Source of the DNA: Noviherbaspirillum sp.
Lineage (GTDB): Bacteria; Pseudomonadota; Gammaproteobacteria; Burkholderiales; Burkholderiaceae
Assembly: GCA_028292785.1 (NCBI GenBank)
Contig: JAQGLQ010000160.1
Location: 1-5,729 of the forward strand
Reading direction: 5' to 3'
Length of the DNA: 5,729 bases
In this document: positions 1 through 5,228 of the stretch, piece by piece
Numbering within the stretch: position 1 is the stretch's first letter
Layout of the letters: each line of letters begins with the position of its first letter
Notes under the pieces: model-generated
Seen by the model: the letters and a program-made list of their open reading frames with translations, nothing else
The model's database searches: none
What the model was told of the DNA's origin: nothing
Translations under genes and position numbers: made by a program

Positions 1-458
1 AGCCGCTCAACACCGAGGGGCGACACCGTGATCAGACGGCTTGCTCCACGAGAAGCAGCCACGCTGACGGCGCCGGCGAGCAATTGACGGGTGTTGCTCA
101 TGCGGTCGAACGTTGTGGCCGATTCAAGGCACACGGAAGCTGCCGCGAACCTCGACAACTCCCATATCTTTTCATTTGACGGCGCAGGCAATCCCCCCAT
201 CAGGTTGGAGAATACGTCGCCCAGCAAATAGGGCTTCGTGGTCGGCAGGAGCCGGGCGCAACCGCAAATCGCACCGCGCGCGTCGCGAGCCACCACATAC
301 ACGGTGTCAGGCCGGTCAAACTGGTCGAGTTCAAGGCCGTCCTGTGTCGGCAAGTTCCAGCCTAGCCGCTGAATGAATATTTTGTGCCTGTATTCCGCGA
401 TCTCCTTCGAAAATTTTGGGGAAAGATCGGTCGCGGCGCCGTGAATGATTTGGGTCAT
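1..458 (-). CDS. luxI: Acyl-homoserine-lactone synthase (LuxI family), N-terminal part
   Basis: This cytosolic enzyme joins the amino group of S-adenosylmethionine to an acyl chain from acyl-carrier protein and releases an N-acyl-homoserine lactone signal. Translating the reverse strand from the ATG at 458 gives 152 full codons with no stop; the C-terminal part, about 50 residues by family length, lies beyond the left edge. The LuxI signature residues are all visible: R24 and F28 in YRHKIF, W34 in RLGWNLP, D45 and D48 in LDQFDRPDT, R69 in CGCARLLPTT, E100 and R103 in WELSRFAA. The conserved VSPLGVERL block follows near 145-152. An in-frame stop lies three codons upstream, so 458 is the first possible ATG. 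The ribosome binding site is weak (GAGCAG just upstream). The gene diverges from the luxR gene at 694, and a lux box with a matching promoter lies upstream, which suggests positive autoregulation. The sequence resembles the LasI/BpsI group; the acyl chain made cannot be read from the fragment. Confidence 0.96.
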   Translation of the reverse strand, partial: MTQIIHGAATDLSPKFSKEIAEYRHKIFIQRLGWNLPTQDGLELDQFDRPDTVYVVARDARGAICGCARLLPTTKPYLLGDVFSNLMGGLPAPSNEKIWELSRFAAASVCLESATTFDRMSNTRQLLAGAVSVAASRGASRLITVSPLGVER

Positions 459-483
459 TTCTGCTCATGCATGTTGTTTTCAC

Positions 484-518
484 AGCACGATTACAGCTCT
501 TCGGAATTCATGTCGTAA
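484..518 (-). promoter_or_regulatory. Predicted luxI promoter (class II layout)
   Basis: On the reverse strand, a TGTAAT -10 box (490-495, five of six consensus bases) lies 17 bases from a weak TTACGA -35 box (513-518). The -35 box directly abuts the lux box at 519-534. A transcription start near 483-484 would put the lux box centre about 42.5 bases upstream, the usual position for LuxR-type activation, and leave a leader of about 25 bases before the luxI ATG. A poor -35 box beside an activator site fits activator dependence. The start site is inferred from spacing. Confidence 0.55.
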
Positions 519-534
519 CTGCCATTCTTAGCAG
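519..534. promoter_or_regulatory. lux box (predicted LuxR-AHL operator)
   Basis: The 16-base element CTGCCATTCTTAGCAG has the CTG-N10-CAG form typical of LuxR-family operators, with four perfectly paired bases at each end (CTGC/GCAG). It sits between the divergent luxI and luxR genes. Its centre (526.5) is about 68 bases upstream of the luxI start and about 167 bases upstream of the luxR start, so luxI is the likelier target. The core is only partly symmetrical. Binding by the LuxR encoded at 694 is inferred. Confidence 0.75.
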
Positions 535-649
535 GATCGCGTTTGCGCGGTCGTCGACGCGGCAACATAGTGAAATGCGATTAATGAATGTAGGCGACGC
601 GCCAGGTTTGGGTCACCTTCTCACACTATCGCGGGACTGCATTTTATCT

Positions 650-670
650 ACGAACGACGAACGACGAACA
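650..670. repeat. Tandem heptamer, three copies
   Basis: ACGAACG is repeated three times head to tail; the third copy ends in A instead of G. The array lies 24 bases upstream of the luxR ATG, so it would fall in the luxR leader or promoter. Such repeats can change copy number by slippage. No function is evident. Confidence 0.8.
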
Positions 671-693
671 ATCCGATCGAGGCGTGAACCTGA

Positions 694-1410
694 ATGATGA
701 AATCTTGGCTGGAAGCGAATCAGGCGGAATTCAACGATACCGATTCAGAGCAGCTGCTTTTTGCAAAGATAGCTGCGACTGCTCGGAAATTGGGATTCGA
801 GTATTGTGCTTACGGGCTCCGCACGCCCGTCCCCATTTCACGTCCGGCGGTGGCGCTCTTCAATAACTACTCTCGGGAATGGCAGGACTGTTACCGGGAG
901 CGCCGTTATATTGAGGTCGATCCCACCGTCCAGCATGGATTGAGATCGACATCACCCATCGTGTGGTCGGAAGACGTTTTCCGGAAGGCGCCGGGATTTT
1001 GGGAGGATGCGCGTTTCCATGGTCTGCGGTTCGGCTGGGCGCAGGCGGTACGCGACGCGAATGGAGTGGTTGGTTTATTGACTCTCGCGCGCGGTTCGGA
1101 AGCAATCACGGAAAGCGAGCTGCGGGCGAATGAGCAAAGAATGAGCTGGCTGACGCAATTCGCGCACGGAATGATGAGCAGGGTTCTGTCGCCAAAGCTG
1201 CTTCCGGAACTGGCGGTGGCATTAACGACGAGGGAAACGGAAGTGCTGCGTTGGACCGCGGAAGGAAAGACATCATACGAGATCGGACGCATCCTCCATA
1301 TCACCGAGCGCACCGTTAATTTCCATATCAAGAACATCATCGACAAGCTGGGAGTGGCCAATAAAACACAGGCCGCCGTCAAGGCCGGGATGCTGGGGCT
1401 GCTGATTTAA
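694..1410 (+). CDS. luxR: LuxR-family AHL-responsive transcriptional regulator
   Basis: This is a cytosolic quorum-sensing receptor of 238 residues, a normal length for the family. Residues from about 20 to 160 form the autoinducer-binding domain, with the expected pocket residues W63, Y67, D76, P77, W91 and G114. Residues from about 174 to 238 form the LuxR/FixJ helix-turn-helix, starting at LTTRETEVLRW, with the three near-invariant positions E181, L185 and G191 and the recognition segment ITERTVNFHIKNI. Overall it resembles SolR/CepR. Two adjacent ATG codons (694 and 697) could start the protein; GAGG at 679-682 is a weak and rather distant ribosome binding site. The gene diverges from the AHL synthase gene, with a lux box between them, so it is very probably the cognate receptor. 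All ligand and DNA-binding residues are present, so nothing suggests an inactive copy. No clear luxR promoter was found. Confidence 0.96.
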   Translation: MMKSWLEANQAEFNDTDSEQLLFAKIAATARKLGFEYCAYGLRTPVPISRPAVALFNNYSREWQDCYRERRYIEVDPTVQHGLRSTSPIVWSEDVFRKAPGFWEDARFHGLRFGWAQAVRDANGVVGLLTLARGSEAITESELRANEQRMSWLTQFAHGMMSRVLSPKLLPELAVALTTRETEVLRWTAEGKTSYEIGRILHITERTVNFHIKNIIDKLGVANKTQAAVKAGMLGLLI

Positions 1411-1453
1411 AGCCATTTCAGGGGCACCATGCCACTCCTGGCAGACCATGGCT
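1411..1453. terminator. Two-part hairpin between convergent genes, possible terminator
   Basis: The unit starts directly after the luxR stop codon. An outer stem pairs AGCCAT (1411-1416) with ATGGCT (1448-1453), and an inner stem pairs TGCCA (1430-1434) with TGGCA (1439-1443) around a CTCC loop. On the reverse strand the hairpin is followed by TTTAAAT, so termination of the gene ending at 1465 is more credible than termination of luxR, where no T tract follows. The stems are short and interrupted, so the call is tentative. Confidence 0.35.
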
Positions 1454-1464
1454 GCGGCATCGGT

Positions 1465-1872
1465 TCACCGGCGTTTGACTTCTATCGATTCTACCGGCAA
1501 CCGTCGAACCAGCGTGCAGCAGAACAGATCATCATCGTGATCATGCACATAAATTTCCGCATCCGTCGGATGGACAAGGTAATGCGCGCCATTGGCACCC
1601 GCGGTCAGGGACCAGAAGAAATGTCTAGGCCATCCGCGATGCAAGGAAAGACCCGAGCGGAACATCGAGGCAAGCTCGAAGGCCGTCGGTAATCTCCAAG
1701 GCGTGCCACCTGCAATACGATTGCGAGCCAGGGAGTTGGCTTCATGCCAGGTTGCCAAATGCGTGTCGGGCTCCGTCCATAGCAAGCCGTCGTGGAGCAC
1801 GCAACCCGCAGGGATCGAAGTGCCGGACCCGACGACGTGTCCATTCGCGGAATAGCAGATAAGCGCATCCAT
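1465..1872 (-). CDS. Small Lcl/DUF1566-like domain protein
   Basis: This 135-residue protein matches the pattern of the Lcl C-terminal (DUF1566) family. It has GLLWTEPD (29-36), TWHEANSLA (41-49), a hallmark WRLPTAFEL (59-67), FWSL (86-89), and a C-terminal CCTLVRRLP (118-126) in the place where the family has a V-R-C-V-R strand. The fold is related to C-type-lectin-like modules and is often found in surface or secreted proteins, yet no signal peptide or membrane segment is visible here, so this copy appears cytosolic or exported by an unknown route. The HDHDDD stretch (110-115) could bind a metal, but that is speculation. The start at 1872 is supported by GGAGGT at the ideal distance. The gene converges on luxR across a 54-base gap and is transcribed alone. 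Its biochemical role is unknown. Family assignment is by motif only. Confidence 0.8.
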   Translation of the reverse strand: MDALICYSANGHVVGSGTSIPAGCVLHDGLLWTEPDTHLATWHEANSLARNRIAGGTPWRLPTAFELASMFRSGLSLHRGWPRHFFWSLTAGANGAHYLVHPTDAEIYVHDHDDDLFCCTLVRRLPVESIEVKRR

Positions 1873-1877
1873 TCACT

Positions 1878-1883
1878 ACCTCC
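1878..1883 (-). promoter_or_regulatory. Strong Shine-Dalgarno site for the DUF1566-like gene
   Basis: GGAGGT on the reverse strand lies five bases before the ATG at 1872. It is far stronger than the sites of luxI, luxR and the GGDEF-EAL gene. It fixes the start codon and supports this reverse-strand frame as a real gene. Confidence 0.8.
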
Positions 1884-1969
1884 ATTGAACAAGCAGCAAT
1901 GCGTGACCCAAGGTTGGGGATCGGTTCGTCGGAATAACTATGCGGCGCAGGCGCGGGCAGGGCAGCAAC

Positions 1970-2099
1970 TATTAAGGAATCCTAAACAATGCTGTGCCTG
2001 CCGATGGCGATGCCCGCCACCGGCGCGGACGCACGTCGCCGGGGCCGGCATAAAAGAATTGCTTATCGTGCAAGGGGCCAGGATTAGCGCTCCTTAATA
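1970..2099. repeat. 130-base unit bounded by inverted repeats
   Basis: TATTAAGGA (1970-1978) is matched in inverted orientation by TCCTTAATA (2091-2099). A second block, AATCCT (1978-1983), is matched by AGGATT (2080-2085); the right arm has about six extra bases between its two blocks. If the outermost TA pairs are target duplications, the layout resembles a small non-autonomous element using TA targets. The interior is G+C-rich and holds a perfect six-base hairpin, CCGGCG (2020-2025) with CGCCGG (2037-2042). A structured RNA or chance pairing are alternatives; only one copy is visible here. Confidence 0.35.
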
Positions 2100-2198
2100 T
2101 ATGTCGCCCGCCCGAAAACGGATCGTTAAGGTTGAGTCACGCAGAGCTATCAGGCACCTGCCGCATTTATCGAAGAGCCGCAGAGAATGTCGGCTGAA

Positions 2199-2235
2199 CC
2201 GGATAGCGGAAGCGCATATGCATGCGCTTATTCGG
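2199..2235 (+). promoter_or_regulatory. Bulged palindrome upstream of the GGDEF-EAL gene
   Basis: AAGCGCAT (2210-2217) and ATGCGCTT (2222-2229) are perfect eight-base inverted repeats around an ATGC spacer. As RNA the stem can continue, after a five-base bulge (2205-2209), with CCGGAT (2199-2204) pairing to ATTCGG (2230-2235) through one G-U pair. The unit ends about 78 bases before the ATG at 2314. It could be a dimeric repressor or activator site or a leader hairpin; no T tract follows, so it is not a standard terminator. It does not fit the lux box pattern. Confidence 0.45.
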
Positions 2236-2313
2236 GGCAACCTCTTCCAAGCGCGTAACGACGGCTTGCGCAACGTCTGAGTGGCTATCCCTGTTCCATC
2301 AAGCGGATAAACT

Positions 2314-5025
2314 ATGGGCAGTTTCGGTCTGGATGAGGGAAGGCAACGCGAGACATTACCCGCGTGGGTCACGGACGCGGGGCGGGCCTCCACGCTGCAC
2401 CGCCTGGTCCGGGTCGCGGCCCGCTCCTGCAACGTTCCGATGGTTTCCGTCACCCTCGCCGCAGGCGGGGAATTTCGGCGTCTGGCATCCATCGGCCTCG
2501 ACCCGCAAAACGGTAGTAACGGTGAGCTGGCGTTATGGACTGCTTGTTCCGTGTCAACGGTGGTGGTACCCGACCTGACGCGATGCTCGCTTGCCGGCAG
2601 TGCATTCCCCGCGACGGGGGCCAGTGAAATCCGCGCTTATTTCAGGGTGCCCCTGACTTCTTCTCAAGGCGTCGCATATGGAGCACTCGAGGTCATGGAT
2701 CACGTGCCACGGGTATTGTGCGCGGCACATCTCGAAGTTCTTCGGTTCTTGGCGGCGCAGATTTCCGCCGAGTTTGAAAGCCGGCCCGAACCGGCGGCGC
2801 CGAAATCGATCGCTGACTATTCAAATCGTGTCAACGACACTCTCGTGCAGTGGTACATCGACGCCGGTCACGAGTTTCGCGAGCGGCGTCTGGGCTGGTG
2901 GAAAGCGGTAACAGGCGTCCAGCGTCTGGTATGGTCCAAGGAGGCCTCCGCCATGCATGGCATGAGCGCCGGCCGGGTTCCAGCCATCAGGCAGGCCATG
3001 CGATCCTATACGCGGACGGCGCGCAGGATATTGATCGAGCGGGTAAAGGCATGCATGCGCGACGGCACGCCCTTTGCCGAGGAAGTGGATGCGGTTACCG
3101 CCGATGGCCACGTCCGGCGGCGGATCATGGCGCGCGCGGTATGGGGCCAGAACGGCCTTGTGGCCGGCATTCAGGGCACGGTCGAGGATGGCGGCTGTGC
3201 GCGGAAAACAAAGCCTGGAATTGAGCACGTCGCTTCCGACGTCGCTGTATCTGACATCGAGGCCGCCGAACGCTCCGCCGGATGGTCTTCGCAACAGGAA
3301 TCACTGAGGCAGCTTCAGTTGCTGCAAACATGTGTCGAGCGGCTGAACGATATCATACTGATTACCGACGCCGAGCCTCTCGGGCATCCGGGACCTCGGA
3401 TTGTGTTCGTCAACGAGGCATTTCAACGTCAGACCGGATACAGGCGCGAAGAGGTTATCGGAAAGACGCCTCGTATCCTGCAGGGACCGAAGACCCAGGC
3501 CGCCGAACTCCTGCGCATAGGCGATGCGCTCAGACGGGAGAAACCCGTGCGGGCCGAGTTGATCAATTATAAAAAATCGGGTGATGAGTTTTGGCTTGAG
3601 CTTGACATTGCTCCGGTATTGGATAGCGGGGGCAAGCTGACCCATTGGGTTGCCGTACATCGCGACATCACGGCACGCAAGTCGGTCGAGGCTGAAATCC
3701 AGAACCTCGCATTTTACGATTCACTCACTGGACTGCCTAACCGTCGTCATTTGCTGAACCGCCTGGAACATGCTGTGGCGAGCAGCTGTCGCAGCCAATT
3801 GAAGGGCGCATTGCTATTTATCGACCTCGACGGATTCAAAACGCTGAATGACACCCTTGGCCATGACATGGGTGACCAGTTGCTTCAACAAGTCGGCCAC
3901 CGCCTTTCGGCGTGCCTGCGGCAAAGCGACACGCTTGCAAGGCTCGGCGGAGATGAATTCGTGGTCATCCTCGAAAATCTCGGAACTGCTACCGAAGAAG
4001 CGGCGAGCAGGGCAGCTGCGGTCTGCGACAAGATCATGGCGGCCGTCAATCGGCCGTTTCAGCTAGGCGACCATGAATATGGCTCGAGTCCCAGCGTAGG
4101 AGTCACCCTCTTCGGAGAGCAGCATCAAAACATCGGGGAGCTGCTGAAACGCGCTGATCTCGCCATGTATCAATCAAAGGCGGCCGGCCGCAACACCGTG
4201 CGCTTCTTCGACCCGCAAATGCAAGCCGCGGTCAATGCGCGCCTGGCGCTTGAACGCGACCTGCGCCATGCGTTAGAGCGGCATGAGTTTGTGGTCCATT
4301 ACCAGCCGCAGGTAAATGCTGAACGGCATATCACCGGAGTCGAGGCGCTGGTGCGTTGGCTGCATCCGCAGCGCGGCATGATGGCACCCGACGATTTTAT
4401 CGGCGTGGCGGAAGACACCGGGCTCATCATTGACCTCGGAAAATGGGTGTTGACAACGGCCTGCACGCAGCTCGCCGCGTGGGCCGGCCGGCCCGAGTCG
4501 ACTTTACTCGACATGGCCGTCAACGTGAGCGCCCGTCAGTTCCGGCACCCCGACTTTGTCGGTCAGGTATTGGATACGCTCAACTCCACCGGCGCGAACC
4601 CACGGCAGCTCAAACTCGAGCTGACCGAGAACCTGTTGATCGATGATATGGAAGCGACCAGCGCGAAGATGCGCCAGCTTAAGTCAAAGGGGGTGTGTTT
4701 CTCCCTCGACGATTTCGGAACCGGATATTCGTCGCTGTCTTATCTCAAGCGCCTTCCCCTGGATCAGCTGAAGCTTGACCGGCTTTTCGTCAGGGATGTG
4801 ATGATCGATCAAAGTGACGCTTCGATTGCGAGCACGATCGTGAAGCTGGCCCGGAGCCTTGGGTTATCGGTTATCGCCGAAGGCGTGGAGACGGCGGCGC
4901 AGCGCGATTTTCTTGCGAACCACGACTGCACGACCTATCAGGGATATCTATTCAGCCGTCCTCTGAGCGCGGAAAAGCTGGAAGAGCTCATCCATATGGT
5001 AAACGGGCCCGCGTGCCGACCGTGA
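2314..5025 (+). CDS. GAF-PAS-PAS-GGDEF-EAL cyclic-di-GMP synthase/phosphodiesterase
   Basis: This is a 903-residue sensor enzyme with both cyclic-di-GMP domains. Domain order: GAF at about 25-155 (RVPLTSSQGVAYGALEVMD, 111-129, is typical); a first PAS at about 192-293 (WWKAVTG, VWSKEA); a second PAS at about 335-457 ending in HRDITARK; GGDEF at about 462-630; EAL at about 645-897. No membrane segment or signal peptide is seen, so it should be cytosolic. The GGDEF motif (545-549) is exact, with the metal aspartate D504 in FIDLDGF, and an inhibitory RxxD site (R536-D539) sits five residues before it, predicting product inhibition. The EAL motif (677-679) is exact, and the other catalytic positions are present: N737, E769, D799, D800, K820, E856 and Q876, with loop DFGTGYSSL. 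Synthesis and hydrolysis are thus both possible, with the net output set by the GAF/PAS signals. The start at 2314 leaves a normal short lead into GAF, although the ribosome binding site (AGCGGA) is weak. Confidence 0.96.
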   Translation: MGSFGLDEGRQRETLPAWVTDAGRASTLHRLVRVAARSCNVPMVSVTLAAGGEFRRLASIGLDPQNGSNGELALWTACSVSTVVVPDLTRCSLAGSAFPATGASEIRAYFRVPLTSSQGVAYGALEVMDHVPRVLCAAHLEVLRFLAAQISAEFESRPEPAAPKSIADYSNRVNDTLVQWYIDAGHEFRERRLGWWKAVTGVQRLVWSKEASAMHGMSAGRVPAIRQAMRSYTRTARRILIERVKACMRDGTPFAEEVDAVTADGHVRRRIMARAVWGQNGLVAGIQGTVEDGGCARKTKPGIEHVASDVAVSDIEAAERSAGWSSQQESLRQLQLLQTCVERLNDIILITDAEPLGHPGPRIVFVNEAFQRQTGYRREEVIGKTPRILQGPKTQAAELLRIGDALRREKPVRAELINYKKSGDEFWLELDIAPVLDSGGKLTHWVAVHRDITARKSVEAEIQNLAFYDSLTGLPNRRHLLNRLEHAVASSCRSQLKGALLFIDLDGFKTLNDTLGHDMGDQLLQQVGHRLSACLRQSDTLARLGGDEFVVILENLGTATEEAASRAAAVCDKIMAAVNRPFQLGDHEYGSSPSVGVTLFGEQHQNIGELLKRADLAMYQSKAAGRNTVRFFDPQMQAAVNARLALERDLRHALERHEFVVHYQPQVNAERHITGVEALVRWLHPQRGMMAPDDFIGVAEDTGLIIDLGKWVLTTACTQLAAWAGRPESTLLDMAVNVSARQFRHPDFVGQVLDTLNSTGANPRQLKLELTENLLIDDMEATSAKMRQLKSKGVCFSLDDFGTGYSSLSYLKRLPLDQLKLDRLFVRDVMIDQSDASIASTIVKLARSLGLSVIAEGVETAAQRDFLANHDCTTYQGYLFSRPLSAEKLEELIHMVNGPACRP

Positions 5026-5030
5026 TGTGC

Positions 5031-5051
5031 CGAAGAAAGGCTCGAAGAAAG
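5031..5051. repeat. Direct repeat CGAAGAAAG, two copies
   Basis: CGAAGAAAG occurs at 5031-5039 and again at 5043-5051, a 12-base period, starting six bases after the stop codon of the GGDEF-EAL gene. It could be a half-site pair for a regulator or a simple slippage product. No function is evident. Confidence 0.6.
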
Positions 5052-5059
5052 ACGCCAGG

Positions 5060-5084
5060 TGTCCCGATGGCCTTGCCTCGGACA
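5060..5084 (+). other. Imperfect hairpin downstream of the GGDEF-EAL gene
   Basis: TGTCCCGA (5060-5067) can pair with TCGGACA (5078-5084) if one C bulges out, and the stem continues after a bulged T as GGC (5069-5071) with GCC (5075-5077) around a CTT loop. No T tract follows, so it is not a classical intrinsic terminator. It may stabilise the 3' end of the message or be part of the leader of the next gene. Confidence 0.35.
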
Positions 5085-5170
5085 TGGGGTCACAAGCAGC
5101 TCATTTAGCGGAGAGGGCAAAGGCAGATGAAGCATTACAACACGACAGACCAATAAAAATGAGGGATTTT

Positions 5171-5228
5171 CTCCTCGGGTAGCCAGGTAATCCGGGTGAA
5201 TACGAGGGGAGTTTTAGGGAGGAGCTCC
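5171..5228 (+). promoter_or_regulatory. Leader with alternative pairings around a strong Shine-Dalgarno site
   Basis: The Shine-Dalgarno stretch AGGGAGGAG (5216-5224) precedes the ATG at 5229 at good spacing and fixes that start. CTCCTC at 5171-5176 is a perfect complement of GAGGAG at 5219-5224. The same CTCCTC plus the next G can instead pair with CGAGGGGA at 5203-5210 in an eight-base stem containing one G-U pair. GGAGCTCC (5221-5228), directly before the ATG, is also self-complementary. The two long-range pairings exclude each other, as in translational on/off switches. This is read from complementarity only; no ligand or folding evidence is available. Confidence 0.4.

Larger units (their letters stand above)
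1873..2313. other. 441-base intergenic region, no convincing gene
   Basis: The region lies between the divergent starts of the DUF1566-like gene and the GGDEF-EAL gene, so promoters for both should be here. I could not find a sigma-70 promoter with good boxes and spacing on either strand, and no CTG-N10-CAG lux box. Open frames crossing it have unusual composition, lack ribosome binding sites or run into neighbouring genes. Two structures stand out and are listed separately: an inverted-repeat unit at 1970-2099 and a bulged hairpin at 2199-2235. Bases 1893-1969 show nothing I can name. Confidence 0.6.

Noticed and set aside
466..473. CATGCATG palindrome near the luxI start
   Set aside because: It is eight bases long with no longer symmetry around it and no fit to a lux box.
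449..616. TTTGGGTCA repeated at 449-457 and 607-615, and TTGGGTCAC inverted near 1903-1911
   Set aside because: The first copy lies in the luxI coding sequence, the copies are only nine bases long, and their spacing to the genes is inconsistent, so chance is the simplest explanation.
906..1382. 158-codon reverse-strand open frame inside luxR
   Set aside because: It is antisense to a well-supported LuxR gene, has no ribosome binding site I can see, and its translation shows no recognisable domain.
2094..2492. 132-codon reverse-strand open frame across the intergenic region and the GAF domain
   Set aside because: It overlaps the start of the GGDEF-EAL gene, is rich in arginine and serine as shadow frames are, and matches no family I know.
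2821..3660. Reverse-strand open frames opposite the two PAS domains
   Set aside because: They lie opposite a confident coding frame, and their translations look like complement-strand artefacts.
5126..5182. Two tiny open frames (ATG at 5127 and ATG at 5159) as leader peptides
   Set aside because: They have nine codons or fewer, poor or no ribosome binding sites and no run of a regulatory amino acid; frames this short arise by chance.
5114..5196. A canonical cyclic-di-GMP-I riboswitch
   Set aside because: Only short end pieces (AGGGCAAA and GGTAGCCAGG) match. The GAAA-capped stem and the GGGACGCAAAGC core are absent, so I do not annotate the class; a covariance-model search would decide.
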